The notes under the pieces are model-generated. The model made no database searches, was not told the DNA's origin, and worked only from the letters and a program-made list of their open reading frames with translations. DNA of 64,000 bases, taken from assembly GCF_042675725.1 (NCBI RefSeq), contig NZ_JBHTJN010000009.1, forward strand, positions 1 through 64,000, written 5' to 3'. This document shows positions 35,273 through 45,998 of this stretch, piece by piece. The stretch's first letter is position 1. Every line of letters begins with the position of its first letter. A program made the position numbers and the translations under genes. This stretch comes from Seminibacterium arietis. GTDB taxonomy: Bacteria; Pseudomonadota; Gammaproteobacteria; Enterobacterales; Pasteurellaceae.

Positions 35273-37579
35273 TCACTTCTTCCAATTTTTTAATGCATCT
35301 GCAAACGCATTTCCCATCACACCTGTCTGTGCTGGACTACATTGTTTTTTCACCGTTTGACCACCAGTTTTTGATGATAAAGTGCGGTGATTTTTTTCTG
35401 CATTTCCCAACTGCTCTTCTAAACGCATGGTCAATGCAATTCGCTTACGAGCCACATCAACATCAATCACCTTTACTTTGACGATGTCACCCGTTTTCAC
35501 GATTTGATGGGGATCCTCAACGAAATTATCTGATAACGCCGAAATATGGACTAAACCATAATGGTGTACACCAATATCGACGAATGCCCCAAAATTAGTA
35601 ACATTAGCAACTGTTCCTTCTAAAATCATACCTGATTTAAGATCACTAATATCTTCTATACCATCCATAAACACCGCAGTTTTAAATTCACCACGAGGAT
35701 CTCGACCTGGTTTTTCTAATTCTCTAAAAATATCTTGCACAGTTGGTAAACCAAATTGCTCATCAATAAATTGTGACGCATTTAATTCGCGAATAGCTCG
35801 AACATCGCCCATTAAAGTCTGAATAGACTTCTCTGTTGCCTGTAATATTTTCTCTACTACAGGATAAGCTTCAGGATGAACACCTGATGAATCCAACGGA
35901 TTTGTACCATTTGCAATACGCATAAAACCTGCACATTGCTCAAAAGCTTTTATCCCTAAACGAGGAACTTTTTTAAGTTCCGAACGCGCTTTAAACCGCC
36001 CATTCTCATCACGGTAAGTCACAATATTCTGAGCAATTGTTTTACTCATTCCAGCAACTCGAGATAACAGTGCAGATGAAGCTGTATTTAAATCAACACC
36101 CACTGCATTTACACAATCCTCCACTACAGCATCGAGTTTACGAGCAAGTTGACTTTGATTAACATCATGTTGATATTGCCCCACTCCAATAGCTTTAGGA
36201 TCAATTTTAACTAACTCCGCTAAGGGATCTTGTAAACGTCGGGCAATAGATACTGCTCCACGTAAAGATACATCAAGATGAGGAAACTCCAATGCTGCCT
36301 GTTCAGAAGCTGAATACACAGATGCTCCTGCCTCACTCACTACTACTGTTTGTGGTTTATTATTAGGCATTTTTTTAATCACTTCTTTGACAAAACGCTC
36401 AGTTTCACGAGAAGCTGTACCATTGCCAATAGCAATTAACTCCACATTATGCTTATCAATCAATTGACAGAGAGTAACCATCGCTTTCTCTACTTGACCA
36501 GTATGTGGATAAACTGTATCAGTTGACAATAACTTCCCTGTATTATCTACGACAGCAACTTTGACGCCTGTACGTAACCCAGGATCAAGCCCTATCGTTG
36601 TTTTCGCACCAGCTGGTGCCGTCATTAAAAGTGCGGTCAAATTACGAGCAAATACATTAATAGACTCTTCTTCTGCTTTTTCACGTAAAGCAGACATTAA
36701 CTCTGTTTCTAAGTGCAGAGCAACTTTAATCCGCCAAGTCCAACTAATAACTTGCTCACGCCATTTATCTGCTGGCTGACCTGAAAAATGCACATTCAAA
36801 TATTGACGAATGATTTCTTCACAGTAACTTTGCCGTGTTCCTTCTTGCTCAGGATCAGCATCTAAACTCAATTGCAAAAAGCCTTCTTTACGCCCACGAA
36901 ACATTGCCAAAGCACGGTGTGACGGTACATTTCGCCATAATTCTCGATGATCAAAATAATCAGCAAATTTTTCGCCTTCTTTTTCTTTACCTTCAATCAC
37001 TTTCGCAACTATCATCGCATTTTGTTGCAAATAACGGCGAACTTGAGCTAAAAGCTGTGCATCTTCCGCAAATCGCTCCATTAAAATATAACGAGCTGCC
37101 TCTAGCACAGATTTAATATCAGTAAACCCTGCATCTTGATTGAGAAATTGCACCGCACTTTGTTCTGGATCTTTCGCTGGGTCTGCCCACAATAAGTCTG
37201 CTAACGGTTCAATACCCGCCTCAATAGCAATCTGTCCTTTTGTTCGGCGTTTAGGTTTATAAGGTAAATACAAATCTTCTAATTCAGTTTTACTTTGAGT
37301 TTGCTCAATTTTTTCACGTAACTCAGCCGTCAATTTACCTTGCTCTTCAATAGATTTCAGAATACTTTGACGACGATCATCAAGCTCACGCAAATAAATC
37401 AAACGAGTTTCAAAGTACCGCAATTGAGTATCATCTAACGCTCCTGTTGCTTCTTTACGATAGCGAGCTATAAATGGAATCGTATTGCCATCATCGAGCA
37501 ACTGAATAGTCGCAAGAATTTGATTGGACTTAACATTAAGTTCCGTTGCAATAATACTAGCGATTTGTTGATTTAACAT
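35273..37579 (-). CDS. Transcription accessory protein Tex
   Basis: RNA-binding protein of the Tex family (E. coli YhgF), 768 residues. The N-terminal Tex domain is followed by a YqgF/RNase H-like region (TIGLDPGLRTGVKVAVVD near 325), helix-hairpin-helix motifs (VNTASSALLSRVAGMSKTIAQNIV near 500), and a C-terminal S1 RNA-binding domain (LEGTVANVTNFGAFVDIGVH near 650). It is divergent from greB, a linkage also found in H. influenzae. Confidence 0.92.
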   Translation of the reverse strand: MLNQQIASIIATELNVKSNQILATIQLLDDGNTIPFIARYRKEATGALDDTQLRYFETRLIYLRELDDRRQSILKSIEEQGKLTAELREKIEQTQSKTELEDLYLPYKPKRRTKGQIAIEAGIEPLADLLWADPAKDPEQSAVQFLNQDAGFTDIKSVLEAARYILMERFAEDAQLLAQVRRYLQQNAMIVAKVIEGKEKEGEKFADYFDHRELWRNVPSHRALAMFRGRKEGFLQLSLDADPEQEGTRQSYCEEIIRQYLNVHFSGQPADKWREQVISWTWRIKVALHLETELMSALREKAEEESINVFARNLTALLMTAPAGAKTTIGLDPGLRTGVKVAVVDNTGKLLSTDTVYPHTGQVEKAMVTLCQLIDKHNVELIAIGNGTASRETERFVKEVIKKMPNNKPQTVVVSEAGASVYSASEQAALEFPHLDVSLRGAVSIARRLQDPLAELVKIDPKAIGVGQYQHDVNQSQLARKLDAVVEDCVNAVGVDLNTASSALLSRVAGMSKTIAQNIVTYRDENGRFKARSELKKVPRLGIKAFEQCAGFMRIANGTNPLDSSGVHPEAYPVVEKILQATEKSIQTLMGDVRAIRELNASQFIDEQFGLPTVQDIFRELEKPGRDPRGEFKTAVFMDGIEDISDLKSGMILEGTVANVTNFGAFVDIGVHHYGLVHISALSDNFVEDPHQIVKTGDIVKVKVIDVDVARKRIALTMRLEEQLGNAEKNHRTLSSKTGGQTVKKQCSPAQTGVMGNAFADALKNWKK

Positions 37580-37726
37580 TTATCTAACTTTATGACTTAA
37601 AAATAAACCCATAGGATACGGTGTTTTATCATAATACTCAAATAATTATTGAATATTTCTTAAATTTCGTAAAAAATAACCGCACTATATTTAAATTTTT
37701 GAAAAAGTTATTAAATAAATTAGTCC

Positions 37727-38203
37727 ATGTCTAAATCAAACTATATAACTAGGGCTGGCTGGAAAGCCCTCGATCAAGAACTAAAATATTTATGGAAAAA
37801 AGAGCGTCCACAAGTCACTCAAGCAGTCTCTGATGCCGCAGCCTTAGGAGATCGTAGCGAGAATGCAGAATACATTTACGGCAAAAAACGTTTACGTGAG
37901 ATCGATCGTCGTATTCGTTTTTTATCCAAGCGACTAGATGTACTACAAATTGTAGATTTTCATCCAAAACAGGAAGGCAAAGTATTTTTTGGTGCTTGGG
38001 TTGAATTAGAAAATGAAGTTGGAGATATTAATCAATACCGTATTGTCGGGTGTGATGAATTTGATCCAAGTAAAAATTGGATTTCAATTGACAGCCCAGT
38101 TGCAAGATCTCTTATCGGTAAACAAGTTGATGATGAAATTCAAGTGATTACCCCATCGGGAAAGGTTCACTTATATATCAATAAAATTTGGTATGAAAAA
38201 TAA
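37727..38203 (+). CDS. greB: Transcript cleavage factor GreB
   Basis: Rescues backtracked RNA polymerase by promoting transcript cleavage, 158 residues. The N-terminal coiled coil contains the acidic tip DAAALGDRSENAEYIYGKKRLREIDRR, with the Asp/Glu pair that coordinates catalytic Mg. The C-terminal FKBP-like domain begins near 80. There is no good ribosome site at the ATG, so the exact start is slightly uncertain, but length fits GreB. Divergent from tex. Confidence 0.93.
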   Translation: MSKSNYITRAGWKALDQELKYLWKKERPQVTQAVSDAAALGDRSENAEYIYGKKRLREIDRRIRFLSKRLDVLQIVDFHPKQEGKVFFGAWVELENEVGDINQYRIVGCDEFDPSKNWISIDSPVARSLIGKQVDDEIQVITPSGKVHLYINKIWYEK

Positions 38204-38307
38204 CATTTCTTTTAGCAAATTAGCTAATGATGCATTTAACAATTAATACCATCTAATACCATCGTATGACAAATGATGAGAACTTTTGATATAAGTTATT
38301 TTCAATT

Positions 38308-38378
38308 TTGATCCAGATCAGATTTATTACGTTTCTATACAAATTTTCTAGTTTTCCACTACTGCAAATCAGTATAAT
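38308..38378 (+). promoter_or_regulatory. adhE promoter with FNR box
   Basis: TTGATCCAGATCAG (38308-38321) matches the FNR consensus at 9 of 10 defined positions, and a -10 TATAAT lies at 38373-38378. The box centre is about 70 bp upstream of the expected start point, a class I position. Anaerobic control of adhE fits its fermentative role. Confidence 0.6.
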
Positions 38379-38426
38379 TCCGCCCAGCGAAATTTTAATT
38401 TTTAAAAAACTTTAGGAGAAAATATT

Positions 38427-41051
38427 ATGACTAACACTGTGGAAAATACAGTCAGTGCTGCTCAAGCAGAAGTCAATTCATTAGTTGAAAAAGGCTTAGT
38501 AGCATTAGAGCATTTCCGTCATTTAGATCAAAACCAAGTAGATTATATTGTGGCTAAAGCTTCTGTCGCTGCACTTGATCAACATGGCATATTAGCAATG
38601 CATGCTTATGAAGAAACTGGTCGAGGCGTATTTGAAGATAAAGCAACTAAAAACTTGTTTGCTTGTGAATATGTCGTCAACAATATGCGAAATCTAAAAA
38701 CTGTTGGAATAATAAGTGAGGATGAAGTTACTGGTATAACTGAAATAGCCGATCCTGTTGGGGTAATATGTGGTATCACACCAACAACTAACCCAACTTC
38801 AACAGCTATCTTTAAATCGCTGATTTCCCTTAAAACTCGTAATCCAATTATTTTTGCTTTTCACCCATCAGCACAACAATCATCTGCTCATGCTGCCCGC
38901 ATAGTATATGAGGCTGCTGTTGCAGCAGGTGCACCAAAAGACTGTATTCAATGGATTGCTACGCCTTCTATGGAAGGTACATCTGCCTTAATGAAACATC
39001 CAGGAATTGCGACTATTCTTGCTACTGGTGGTAATGCTATGGTTGAAGCAGCTCACTCTTGTGGAAAACCTGCTTTAGGTGTAGGCGCTGGTAATGTGCC
39101 TGCATATGTAGAAAAAAGTGCGGATATAAAACAAGCTGTTCACGATATTATTATGTCAAAATCTTTTGATAACGGCATGATTTGTGCGTCAGAACAAGCA
39201 GTAATTGCTGATAAAGAAATTTATCAAAATTTTGTTGATGAAATGAAATCTTATGGTGCTTACTTCGTTAATAAAAAAGAGAAAGCATTATTAGAAGAAT
39301 TTATTTTTGGTGTAAAAGCAAGTAGTAATAGCTGTAGTGGAGCAAAGCTTAATCCAAATGTTGTCGGCAAACCTGCTTCATGGATTGCTGAACAAGCAGG
39401 TTTCTCTGTTCCTGCAAAAACGAATATTCTAGTAGCGGAATGCAAAGAGGTTGGCGAAAAAGAACCTCTAACTCGTGAAAAACTCTCACCAGTGTTAGCT
39501 ATTTTAAAATCAAATTCTATAGAAGAAGGTTTTGCTCTTTCTGAAGCAATGGTAAATTTTCATGGTTTAGGTCACTCCGCAGCAATTCATACTAAAGATG
39601 AAAAAATTGCTCAAGAATTTGGTGAACGTGTTAAAGCCATTCGTATTATTTGGAATTCACCTTCCACATTCGGTGGAATAGGCGATGTTTACAATGCTTT
39701 TCTTCCATCATTAACTTTAGGTTGTGGTTCTTACGGTAAAAACTCTGTAGGTAACAATGTAAGTGCGGTTAATTTATTGAACATAAAACGTGTAGGACGT
39801 CGGAGAAATAATATGCAATGGTTTAAAGTTCCTTCAAAAATTTACTTTGAACGTGACTCTATTCAATACTTACAGTCAATGAAAGGAATGGAACGTGTTG
39901 TTATTGTTACTGACAGAACAATGGTTGATTTAGGATTTGTCGAAAAGATTGCAAAACAAATTACAGCAAGAGGCAATCATGTCACTTATCAACTCTTTGC
40001 TGACGTTGAACCTGATCCTAGCATTGAAACTGTTCGTCGAGGTGTAGAACTCATTCGTAGTTATAAGCCTGACACTATTATTGCTCTAGGTGGAGGTTCT
40101 TCAATGGATGCGGCAAAAGTAATGTGGTTATTCTATGAACAGCCAGAAGTCGATTTCCGTGATTTAGTGCAAAAATTTATGGACATCCGCAAACGTGCTT
40201 TTAAATTTCCTCAACTTGGACGTAAAGCAAGATTTGTAGGTATTCCAACTACTTCAGGTACAGGGTCTGAAGTCACTCCTTTTGCGGTTATCACTGAAGG
40301 TGATAAAAAATATCCAATCGCAGATTATTCTTTGACTCCAACTGTTGCTATTGTTGATCCTGCATTAGTCATGACCGTACCACCACAAGTTGCAGCAGAC
40401 ACAGGGCTTGATGTATTAACTCACGCAACTGAAGCTTATGTTTCAGTACTCGCAAATGATTTTACTGATGGATTAGCATTACAAGCGATCAAACTAGTTT
40501 TTGAAAATTTAGTTCAGTCTGTAAAATACAATGATCCACAAGCTCGTGAAAAAATGCATAATGCTTCAACTATTGCTGGCATGGCATTTGCAAATGCATT
40601 TTTAGGTATGAATCACTCTCTCGCTCATAAGATTGGAGGACGATTCCATACTCCACATGGTCGTACTAATGCAATCTTAATGCCACACGTTATTCGCTAT
40701 AATGGTACACGTCCACAAAAAACTGCAACTTGGCCAAAGTATAATTACTACAAAGCTGATATAAAATATCAAGAAATTGCTCGCATGTTAGGATTGCCTT
40801 GTGCTACACCAGAAGAGGGCGTCAAAGCTTTTGCTCAAGCCTGCTATGATTTAGCCGTTAGCGTTGGAATTAAAATGAACTTCAAAGATCAACAAATCGA
40901 CGAAACAACCTGGCTAAATGCTAGACGTGAAATTGCATTACTTGCTTTCGAAGATCAATGTTCTCCTGCGAATCCGCGTTTACCTCTAGTGGAGGATATG
41001 GAAACAATTCTTACGAATGCATACTATGGTTATGATGCTAAAAAATATTAA
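38427..41051 (+). CDS. adhE: Bifunctional acetaldehyde-CoA/alcohol dehydrogenase AdhE
   Basis: Fermentation enzyme converting acetyl-CoA to acetaldehyde and then ethanol, regenerating NAD+, 874 residues. The N-terminal aldehyde dehydrogenase domain has its active-site Cys in DNGMICASEQ near residue 250. The C-terminal iron-dependent alcohol dehydrogenase domain shows GGGSSMDAAKVM and the iron ligands in GMNHSLAHKIGGRFH and PHGR. It is monocistronic, with an FNR-like promoter and an uptake-signal terminator. Confidence 0.96.
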   Translation: MTNTVENTVSAAQAEVNSLVEKGLVALEHFRHLDQNQVDYIVAKASVAALDQHGILAMHAYEETGRGVFEDKATKNLFACEYVVNNMRNLKTVGIISEDEVTGITEIADPVGVICGITPTTNPTSTAIFKSLISLKTRNPIIFAFHPSAQQSSAHAARIVYEAAVAAGAPKDCIQWIATPSMEGTSALMKHPGIATILATGGNAMVEAAHSCGKPALGVGAGNVPAYVEKSADIKQAVHDIIMSKSFDNGMICASEQAVIADKEIYQNFVDEMKSYGAYFVNKKEKALLEEFIFGVKASSNSCSGAKLNPNVVGKPASWIAEQAGFSVPAKTNILVAECKEVGEKEPLTREKLSPVLAILKSNSIEEGFALSEAMVNFHGLGHSAAIHTKDEKIAQEFGERVKAIRIIWNSPSTFGGIGDVYNAFLPSLTLGCGSYGKNSVGNNVSAVNLLNIKRVGRRRNNMQWFKVPSKIYFERDSIQYLQSMKGMERVVIVTDRTMVDLGFVEKIAKQITARGNHVTYQLFADVEPDPSIETVRRGVELIRSYKPDTIIALGGGSSMDAAKVMWLFYEQPEVDFRDLVQKFMDIRKRAFKFPQLGRKARFVGIPTTSGTGSEVTPFAVITEGDKKYPIADYSLTPTVAIVDPALVMTVPPQVAADTGLDVLTHATEAYVSVLANDFTDGLALQAIKLVFENLVQSVKYNDPQAREKMHNASTIAGMAFANAFLGMNHSLAHKIGGRFHTPHGRTNAILMPHVIRYNGTRPQKTATWPKYNYYKADIKYQEIARMLGLPCATPEEGVKAFAQACYDLAVSVGIKMNFKDQQIDETTWLNARREIALLAFEDQCSPANPRLPLVEDMETILTNAYYGYDAKKY

Positions 41052-41077
41052 TTTCATGTCAAAATAAGCAAAAATAT

Positions 41078-41110
41078 CACCGCACTTCGCTAAAGTGCGG
41101 TGTTTATTTT
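41078..41110 (+). terminator. adhE terminator made of inverted uptake signals
   Basis: CACCGCACTT (41078-41087) pairs with AAGTGCGGTG (41093-41102) over a 5-nt loop, followed by TTTATTTT. Both arms are intact uptake signals. Confidence 0.85.
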
Positions 41111-41223
41111 GATATAGCACACAAAATTATTATTTATTACATTTTCTTATAAAATTTATATTGATTTTTTATAAATTACGCTATTAAATTATACTCAATA
41201 TGTTGTAGATAAATGGGTTTTTT

Positions 41224-42078
41224 ATGTGTCAGCTATTAGGAATGAACTGTAATACGCCAACAGACATTTCTTTTTCTTTTGAAGGGTTTTGTCGTCGTGC
41301 TGGATTAACCGATAACCATTCAGACGGTTTTGGTATCGCATTTTTTGAAGGTAAAGGAATTCGAGTATTTCGTGATAATCATGCAGCCTCTTTTTCACCG
41401 ATGGCGGAGTATGTAAAGAATTACCGTATAAAATCATTTAATGTGATTGCTCATATTCGCAAAGCAACACAAGGCGAAGTAAATATAGAAAATACACATC
41501 CTTTTATTCGTGAAGTTTGGGGAGAAAACTGGGTTTTTGCCCATAATGGTAATTTAAAAAAAATTCCAGACTTATCAAATAATTTTTTTCAACCTGTCGG
41601 TTCTACTGATTCAGAAGCTGCTTTTTGCTACATGATGAATCGCTTAACACAGAAATTTAAACATAAACCCTCCGAACCAGTGCTTTTTCAGTTTATTCAA
41701 GAAATTAGTGCAGAAATCAGCGAGCATGGAACATTTAATTTTATTTTGTCGAATGGTCAATGGATGATCGCACATTGTTCAAGTAACCTTCATTATGTTA
41801 CTCGAAAAGCACCTTTTGGCAAGGCACAGCGTATTGATGATGATGGAGTAATCGATTTTCGCCAATACACTACCGAAATGGATAAAATAACGATAATTGC
41901 AACATTCCCTCTAACAAAAAATGAAAATTGGACAAAAATAGCACATGGCGGTTTTATTTTCTTTAAAGATGGTGAAAAACTCTACGAAATTGAGGGGGTT
42001 GAAAAAGAAATAGAGGATGATGGAACATTAGGTGACTGTGGTAATTACGGTAAATACTTTAATACTAAAGTAGCATAA
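41224..42078 (+). CDS. yafJ: Class II glutamine amidotransferase, YafJ-like
   Basis: Ntn-hydrolase-type glutaminase domain protein, 284 residues. The second residue is the expected nucleophile Cys (MCQLLGMN), freed by removal of Met1. Conserved elements include SDGFGIAFFEGKGI, AHIRKAT and FAHNGN. YafJ/HI1037 proteins have no well-established substrate. The C-terminal 30 residues or so (GVEKEIEDDGTLGDC) extend past E. coli YafJ. No strong ribosome site is seen, but the Cys2 position fixes the start. Confidence 0.87.
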   Translation: MCQLLGMNCNTPTDISFSFEGFCRRAGLTDNHSDGFGIAFFEGKGIRVFRDNHAASFSPMAEYVKNYRIKSFNVIAHIRKATQGEVNIENTHPFIREVWGENWVFAHNGNLKKIPDLSNNFFQPVGSTDSEAAFCYMMNRLTQKFKHKPSEPVLFQFIQEISAEISEHGTFNFILSNGQWMIAHCSSNLHYVTRKAPFGKAQRIDDDGVIDFRQYTTEMDKITIIATFPLTKNENWTKIAHGGFIFFKDGEKLYEIEGVEKEIEDDGTLGDCGNYGKYFNTKVA

Positions 42079-42398
42079 TTGCTCGATCATTTCTGTAATT
42101 TAATCAATCCAATATAGTTTCTTCTTTACTTCTTAAAGTAAAGAAGATGATTGTAAACTACTCAGATTGAATATCGCTAATACTAATTTCAGCCTCAGTA
42201 TTTTTTAGTTTGTATCTATAACACTAAGTAGCCATTGTTTGTTTTTTTAGTTTTGTTTTCCCTGTGTTTTATTTCAAAATTCTACGTAAGTTGTAGTAAT
42301 TAACCTGCTTTAAAACAAGCATTTTACGCTTACAATATTTTATTAAGAGTAAGCCACATTTCCTCAATGACAAAGAAACAAATTAATATATCTGAGCA
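42079..42398. other. Gene-free interval containing one perfect hairpin
   Basis: About 320 bp of AT-rich DNA with frequent stops in all frames. The only clear structure is an 11-bp perfect inverted repeat, CTTCTTTACTT (42121-42131) and AAGTAAAGAAG (42136-42146), with a 4-nt loop. No T-tract flanks it on either strand, so it is not a standard terminator. I see no tRNA, insertion sequence or recognisable gene remnant. Confidence 0.6.
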
Positions 42399-45300
42399 TT
42401 ATTCGAATTCTAATTCGACCGCACTTGGTCCTAAGATGGTAATGAGTTCATTTAAAACCTCATCTGTAGGGCTTAACGACCACTGCGTATCAAAATTCAA
42501 CAACGCTCGTCCTTTACTGCTTTGATAATAAGCATGGATTGGCAGTATCCCATTGCAGTAAGGTTGCATAATTTGAGCTAATTGGTGTATAAATAGTGGC
42601 GTAATCTGCTCTTCTGTAAGGCTAATTGCTAAGCTTTTAGCATATCGACTACGAGCTTCATCTAATGTCATAATTTCTCTTACAGACATCTTTAAAGCCT
42701 GAGAGAAATCGTCAAAACTCACTTGTCCTGTGGCTATAACAATAGTATCTTTTTGAATTTTGTCAGCAAACTTATCTAGTGTCTCACTAAATAAAGTCAT
42801 TTCTAAACGTCCCGAACGATCATCAATAGTTACAATTCCTAAACGATTGCCTTTTTTAGTAACAACAACTCTAGAATTAATGATCAATCCACAAACTGTA
42901 CTAGTTTGTCCACGATAATTTGGTACTAAATCTTTTAATCGTAATGAACAGTAATGAGACAATTCTTTTAGATAACGGCTAATTGGATGGCTACTTAAAT
43001 AAAGCCCTAATGTTTCTCGTTCACCATCAAGAATCTGTTTCTCAGACCAGCGAGGCGTATTAGCATAGGCTTTTTCAACATCTTCAGGAGCTGCCGTTAA
43101 AACGCCAAACATATCTACTTGCCCAATAGCGAGATCTTTCGCATGTTGGTCTGAAGCTTTCAACGCATCTTCTAAATTTTTAAATAAACTCGCTCGATGT
43201 GGTCCCAATTTATCGAACGCACCTGACATAATTAACCCTTCAAAAGTGCGACGATTAATTTTCTTTAAATCAACTCTCGCACAAAGATCAAACAGGTCAG
43301 TAAATATTCCTCCTTTTTCTCTCGCTGCGATTAGGGCTTCAATTGGACCTTCGCCAACACCTTTAATTGCACCAATACCATATACAATTTCACCATTATC
43401 ATTAACGCTAAAATGGTATCTACCTGTGTTTATATCAGGAGGAGCAACTGTTAATCCCATTCTTAAACATTCGTCATAAAGTCCAACAATTTTATCAGTA
43501 TTATCCATCTCCGAAGTCATCACCGCTGCCATGAATTCAGCAGGATAATGTGCTTTTAACCAAAGCGTTTGATAAGAAACTAAAGCATAGGCTGCTGAGT
43601 GAGACTTATTGAAACCATAACCTGCAAATTTTTCTACTAAGTCAAATATTTTCATAGCTAAGTCGCCGTCAATACCGTTCTTAACAGCACCTTCTTTGAA
43701 CACTGAACGCTGTTTTGCCATTTCTTCTGGCTTTTTCTTTCCCATTGCTCGACGAAGCAAATCTGCCCCACCTAAAGTATAACCAGCTAGTACTTGAGCT
43801 ATTTGCATTACTTGCTCTTGATACAAGATAATGCCGTAAGTAGGTTCTAAAATTGGTTTTAAAGAAATATGCTGATACTCTGCATCAGGATAAGAAATTT
43901 CTTCTTCACCATGTTTACGGCGAATAAAATTATCTACCATACCTGACTGTAATGGACCAGGACGAAATAATGCTACTAATGCAATAATATCTTCAAAACA
44001 GTCTGGTTTTAACCGCTTGATCAGATCTTTCATACCCCGTGACTCTAATTGAAAAACGGCTGTCGTTTCTGCATTAAGCAATACTGCAAAAGAAGCAGGA
44101 TCATTTAATGGAATGCGATTAATATCAATTAAAGGTTTACCTTCTTTAGCTAAACGGGCATTAATCATATCTAATGCCCATTTAATGATAGTCAGAGTAC
44201 GCAAACCTAAAAAGTCGAATTTCACTAACCCTGCATATTCCACATCATTCTTATCAAAATGAGTAACGGGGTGTTTCCCTTCGCTGTCGCAATAAAGTGG
44301 AGAAAAGTCAGTAATTAGACTTGGTGAAATAACTACACCACCAGCATGCTTTCCTGCATTTCTAGTCACTCCTTCTAGCTTGCGAGCCATATCAATTAAT
44401 TCTTTTACTTCTTCATCAGATTGATAAACTTCTACAAGTCTTGGCTCTACTTTAAAAGCCTTTTCAAGTGTCATACCAGGATCTGGGGGGATTAATTTTG
44501 CAATACGATCAACAAAGCCATAGGGATGTCCTAATACTCTACCCACATCACGAATCACTGCTTTTGCTGCCATAGTACCAAAAGTGATAATTTGCGACAC
44601 CGCCCCTCTACCATAAGTTTCTGCAACATGCTCAATGACTTGATCTCGACCATCCATACAAAAATCAACATCAAAATCAGGCATAGAGACACGTTCTGGA
44701 TTTAAGAAACGCTCAAAAAGCAAATCAAATTCCAACGGATCTAAATCAGTAATTTTTAGTGCATAAGCAACTAGTGAACCAGCCCCCGATCCCCGACCTG
44801 GTCCAACGGGAATTCCATTGTCTTTTGACCATTGAATAAACTCCATAACAATGAGGAAGTAACCTGGAAAGCCCATCTGATTAATCACATCTAATTCGAC
44901 CTGTAAACGGTTATCATACTCTGAGCGTTTTTCTAACCGCTCTTTTTCATCGGGAAATAAAAAGTGTAAACGTTCTTCCAACCCTTCACGAGATCTTTTT
45001 ACTAAATATTCTTCTGTAGTTAAATCACCTGTAGGAAATTTAGGTAAAAAATATTCACCTAAACGAATATTAACATTGCAACGTTGAGCAATTAATACTG
45101 AATTCTCAAGTGCGGTTGGAATATCCGCGAATAACTCGCACATTTCCTGTTCTGTTCGAAAATATTGCTGTGGACTATATAGCTTTGGACGTTTTGGATC
45201 ATCTAAAGTGAAACTATCGTGAATAGCAACTCGAATTTCATGGGCCTCAAAATCATCAATGGATAAAAAGCAAATATCATTAGTTGCGACAACAGGTAAT

Positions 45301-45878
45301 TCATTTTGTGCGGCAAGTTCCAGTGCTGCTTGAATATAATTTTCTTCGTTAATACGCCCTGTTCGTGATAGAGCTAAATAAAAATGATCGGCAAAATATT
45401 TTTGATAAAATTGCACCGCACTTTGCACATCAACAAGATTGTTCTTTAGTAATTTCTTACCAATATCTCCATTAGTTCCCCCTGATAAAATAATAATGCC
45501 TTCACGATGTTCAACAAGCCACTCTTGATCGATATAGGGCAGATCGGCATAACCTCGCTCATAGGCTTTGGAGAGAAGCAACGTAATATTATGATAACCT
45601 TTGTTATTTTTTGCCAACAGCGTTAATTCAAATAATTCATCGCCTAACAATTCACTTTTGACTAATACATCGGCACCAATAATGGGTTTTATACCTGACG
45701 ATAGTGCTTCACTATAGAAACGGACAAGTCCACAAAAATTAGTAAAATCTGTTAATCCCATTGCAACCATATTATTTTGTGTACAAGTTTTAATTAATGA
45801 TTTAACTTTCGCTATACCATTGATCATCGAAAAATCACTATGAACACGTAAATGCACAAAACGAGGCTGGGACATCAT
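42399..45878 (-). CDS. dnaE: DNA polymerase III alpha subunit DnaE
   Basis: Replicative polymerase catalytic subunit, 1159 residues. It opens with the PHP domain (HLRVHSDFSMINGIAKV). It carries the polymerase active-site aspartates in MPDFDVDFCMDGR near 400, NKSHSAAYALVSYQTLWLKAHYPAEF, and a C-terminal OB-fold (GLIINSRVVVTKKGNRLGIVTIDDRSG). I chose the first of two adjacent ATGs at 45878, with GAG six bases upstream; the longer frame adds seven unlikely residues. Confidence 0.96.
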   Translation of the reverse strand: MMSQPRFVHLRVHSDFSMINGIAKVKSLIKTCTQNNMVAMGLTDFTNFCGLVRFYSEALSSGIKPIIGADVLVKSELLGDELFELTLLAKNNKGYHNITLLLSKAYERGYADLPYIDQEWLVEHREGIIILSGGTNGDIGKKLLKNNLVDVQSAVQFYQKYFADHFYLALSRTGRINEENYIQAALELAAQNELPVVATNDICFLSIDDFEAHEIRVAIHDSFTLDDPKRPKLYSPQQYFRTEQEMCELFADIPTALENSVLIAQRCNVNIRLGEYFLPKFPTGDLTTEEYLVKRSREGLEERLHFLFPDEKERLEKRSEYDNRLQVELDVINQMGFPGYFLIVMEFIQWSKDNGIPVGPGRGSGAGSLVAYALKITDLDPLEFDLLFERFLNPERVSMPDFDVDFCMDGRDQVIEHVAETYGRGAVSQIITFGTMAAKAVIRDVGRVLGHPYGFVDRIAKLIPPDPGMTLEKAFKVEPRLVEVYQSDEEVKELIDMARKLEGVTRNAGKHAGGVVISPSLITDFSPLYCDSEGKHPVTHFDKNDVEYAGLVKFDFLGLRTLTIIKWALDMINARLAKEGKPLIDINRIPLNDPASFAVLLNAETTAVFQLESRGMKDLIKRLKPDCFEDIIALVALFRPGPLQSGMVDNFIRRKHGEEEISYPDAEYQHISLKPILEPTYGIILYQEQVMQIAQVLAGYTLGGADLLRRAMGKKKPEEMAKQRSVFKEGAVKNGIDGDLAMKIFDLVEKFAGYGFNKSHSAAYALVSYQTLWLKAHYPAEFMAAVMTSEMDNTDKIVGLYDECLRMGLTVAPPDINTGRYHFSVNDNGEIVYGIGAIKGVGEGPIEALIAAREKGGIFTDLFDLCARVDLKKINRRTFEGLIMSGAFDKLGPHRASLFKNLEDALKASDQHAKDLAIGQVDMFGVLTAAPEDVEKAYANTPRWSEKQILDGERETLGLYLSSHPISRYLKELSHYCSLRLKDLVPNYRGQTSTVCGLIINSRVVVTKKGNRLGIVTIDDRSGRLEMTLFSETLDKFADKIQKDTIVIATGQVSFDDFSQALKMSVREIMTLDEARSRYAKSLAISLTEEQITPLFIHQLAQIMQPYCNGILPIHAYYQSSKGRALLNFDTQWSLSPTDEVLNELITILGPSAVELEFE

Positions 45879-45944
45879 AAAATACTCACTTGCAAACAAA
45901 AAGTGCGGTTATTTTAGCGAGATTTTTTAATGAATTAAAGAATA

Positions 45945-45973
45945 AAAAACGATCTGCTAAGCAGATCGTTTTT
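45945..45973. terminator. Bidirectional terminator between ccp and dnaE
   Basis: A 13-bp perfect stem (45945-45957 with 45961-45973) with a 3-nt loop and A/T runs at both ends, so it works on both strands. It ends the quinol peroxidase gene before dnaE. Confidence 0.85.
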
Positions 45974-45998
45974 ATCTCAGGGTAATTATAAGTTTTAA

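Noticed and set aside
42079..42398. Possible small RNA or remnant gene
   Set aside because: No promoter-terminator pair or coding frame is visible; only the hairpin is reported.
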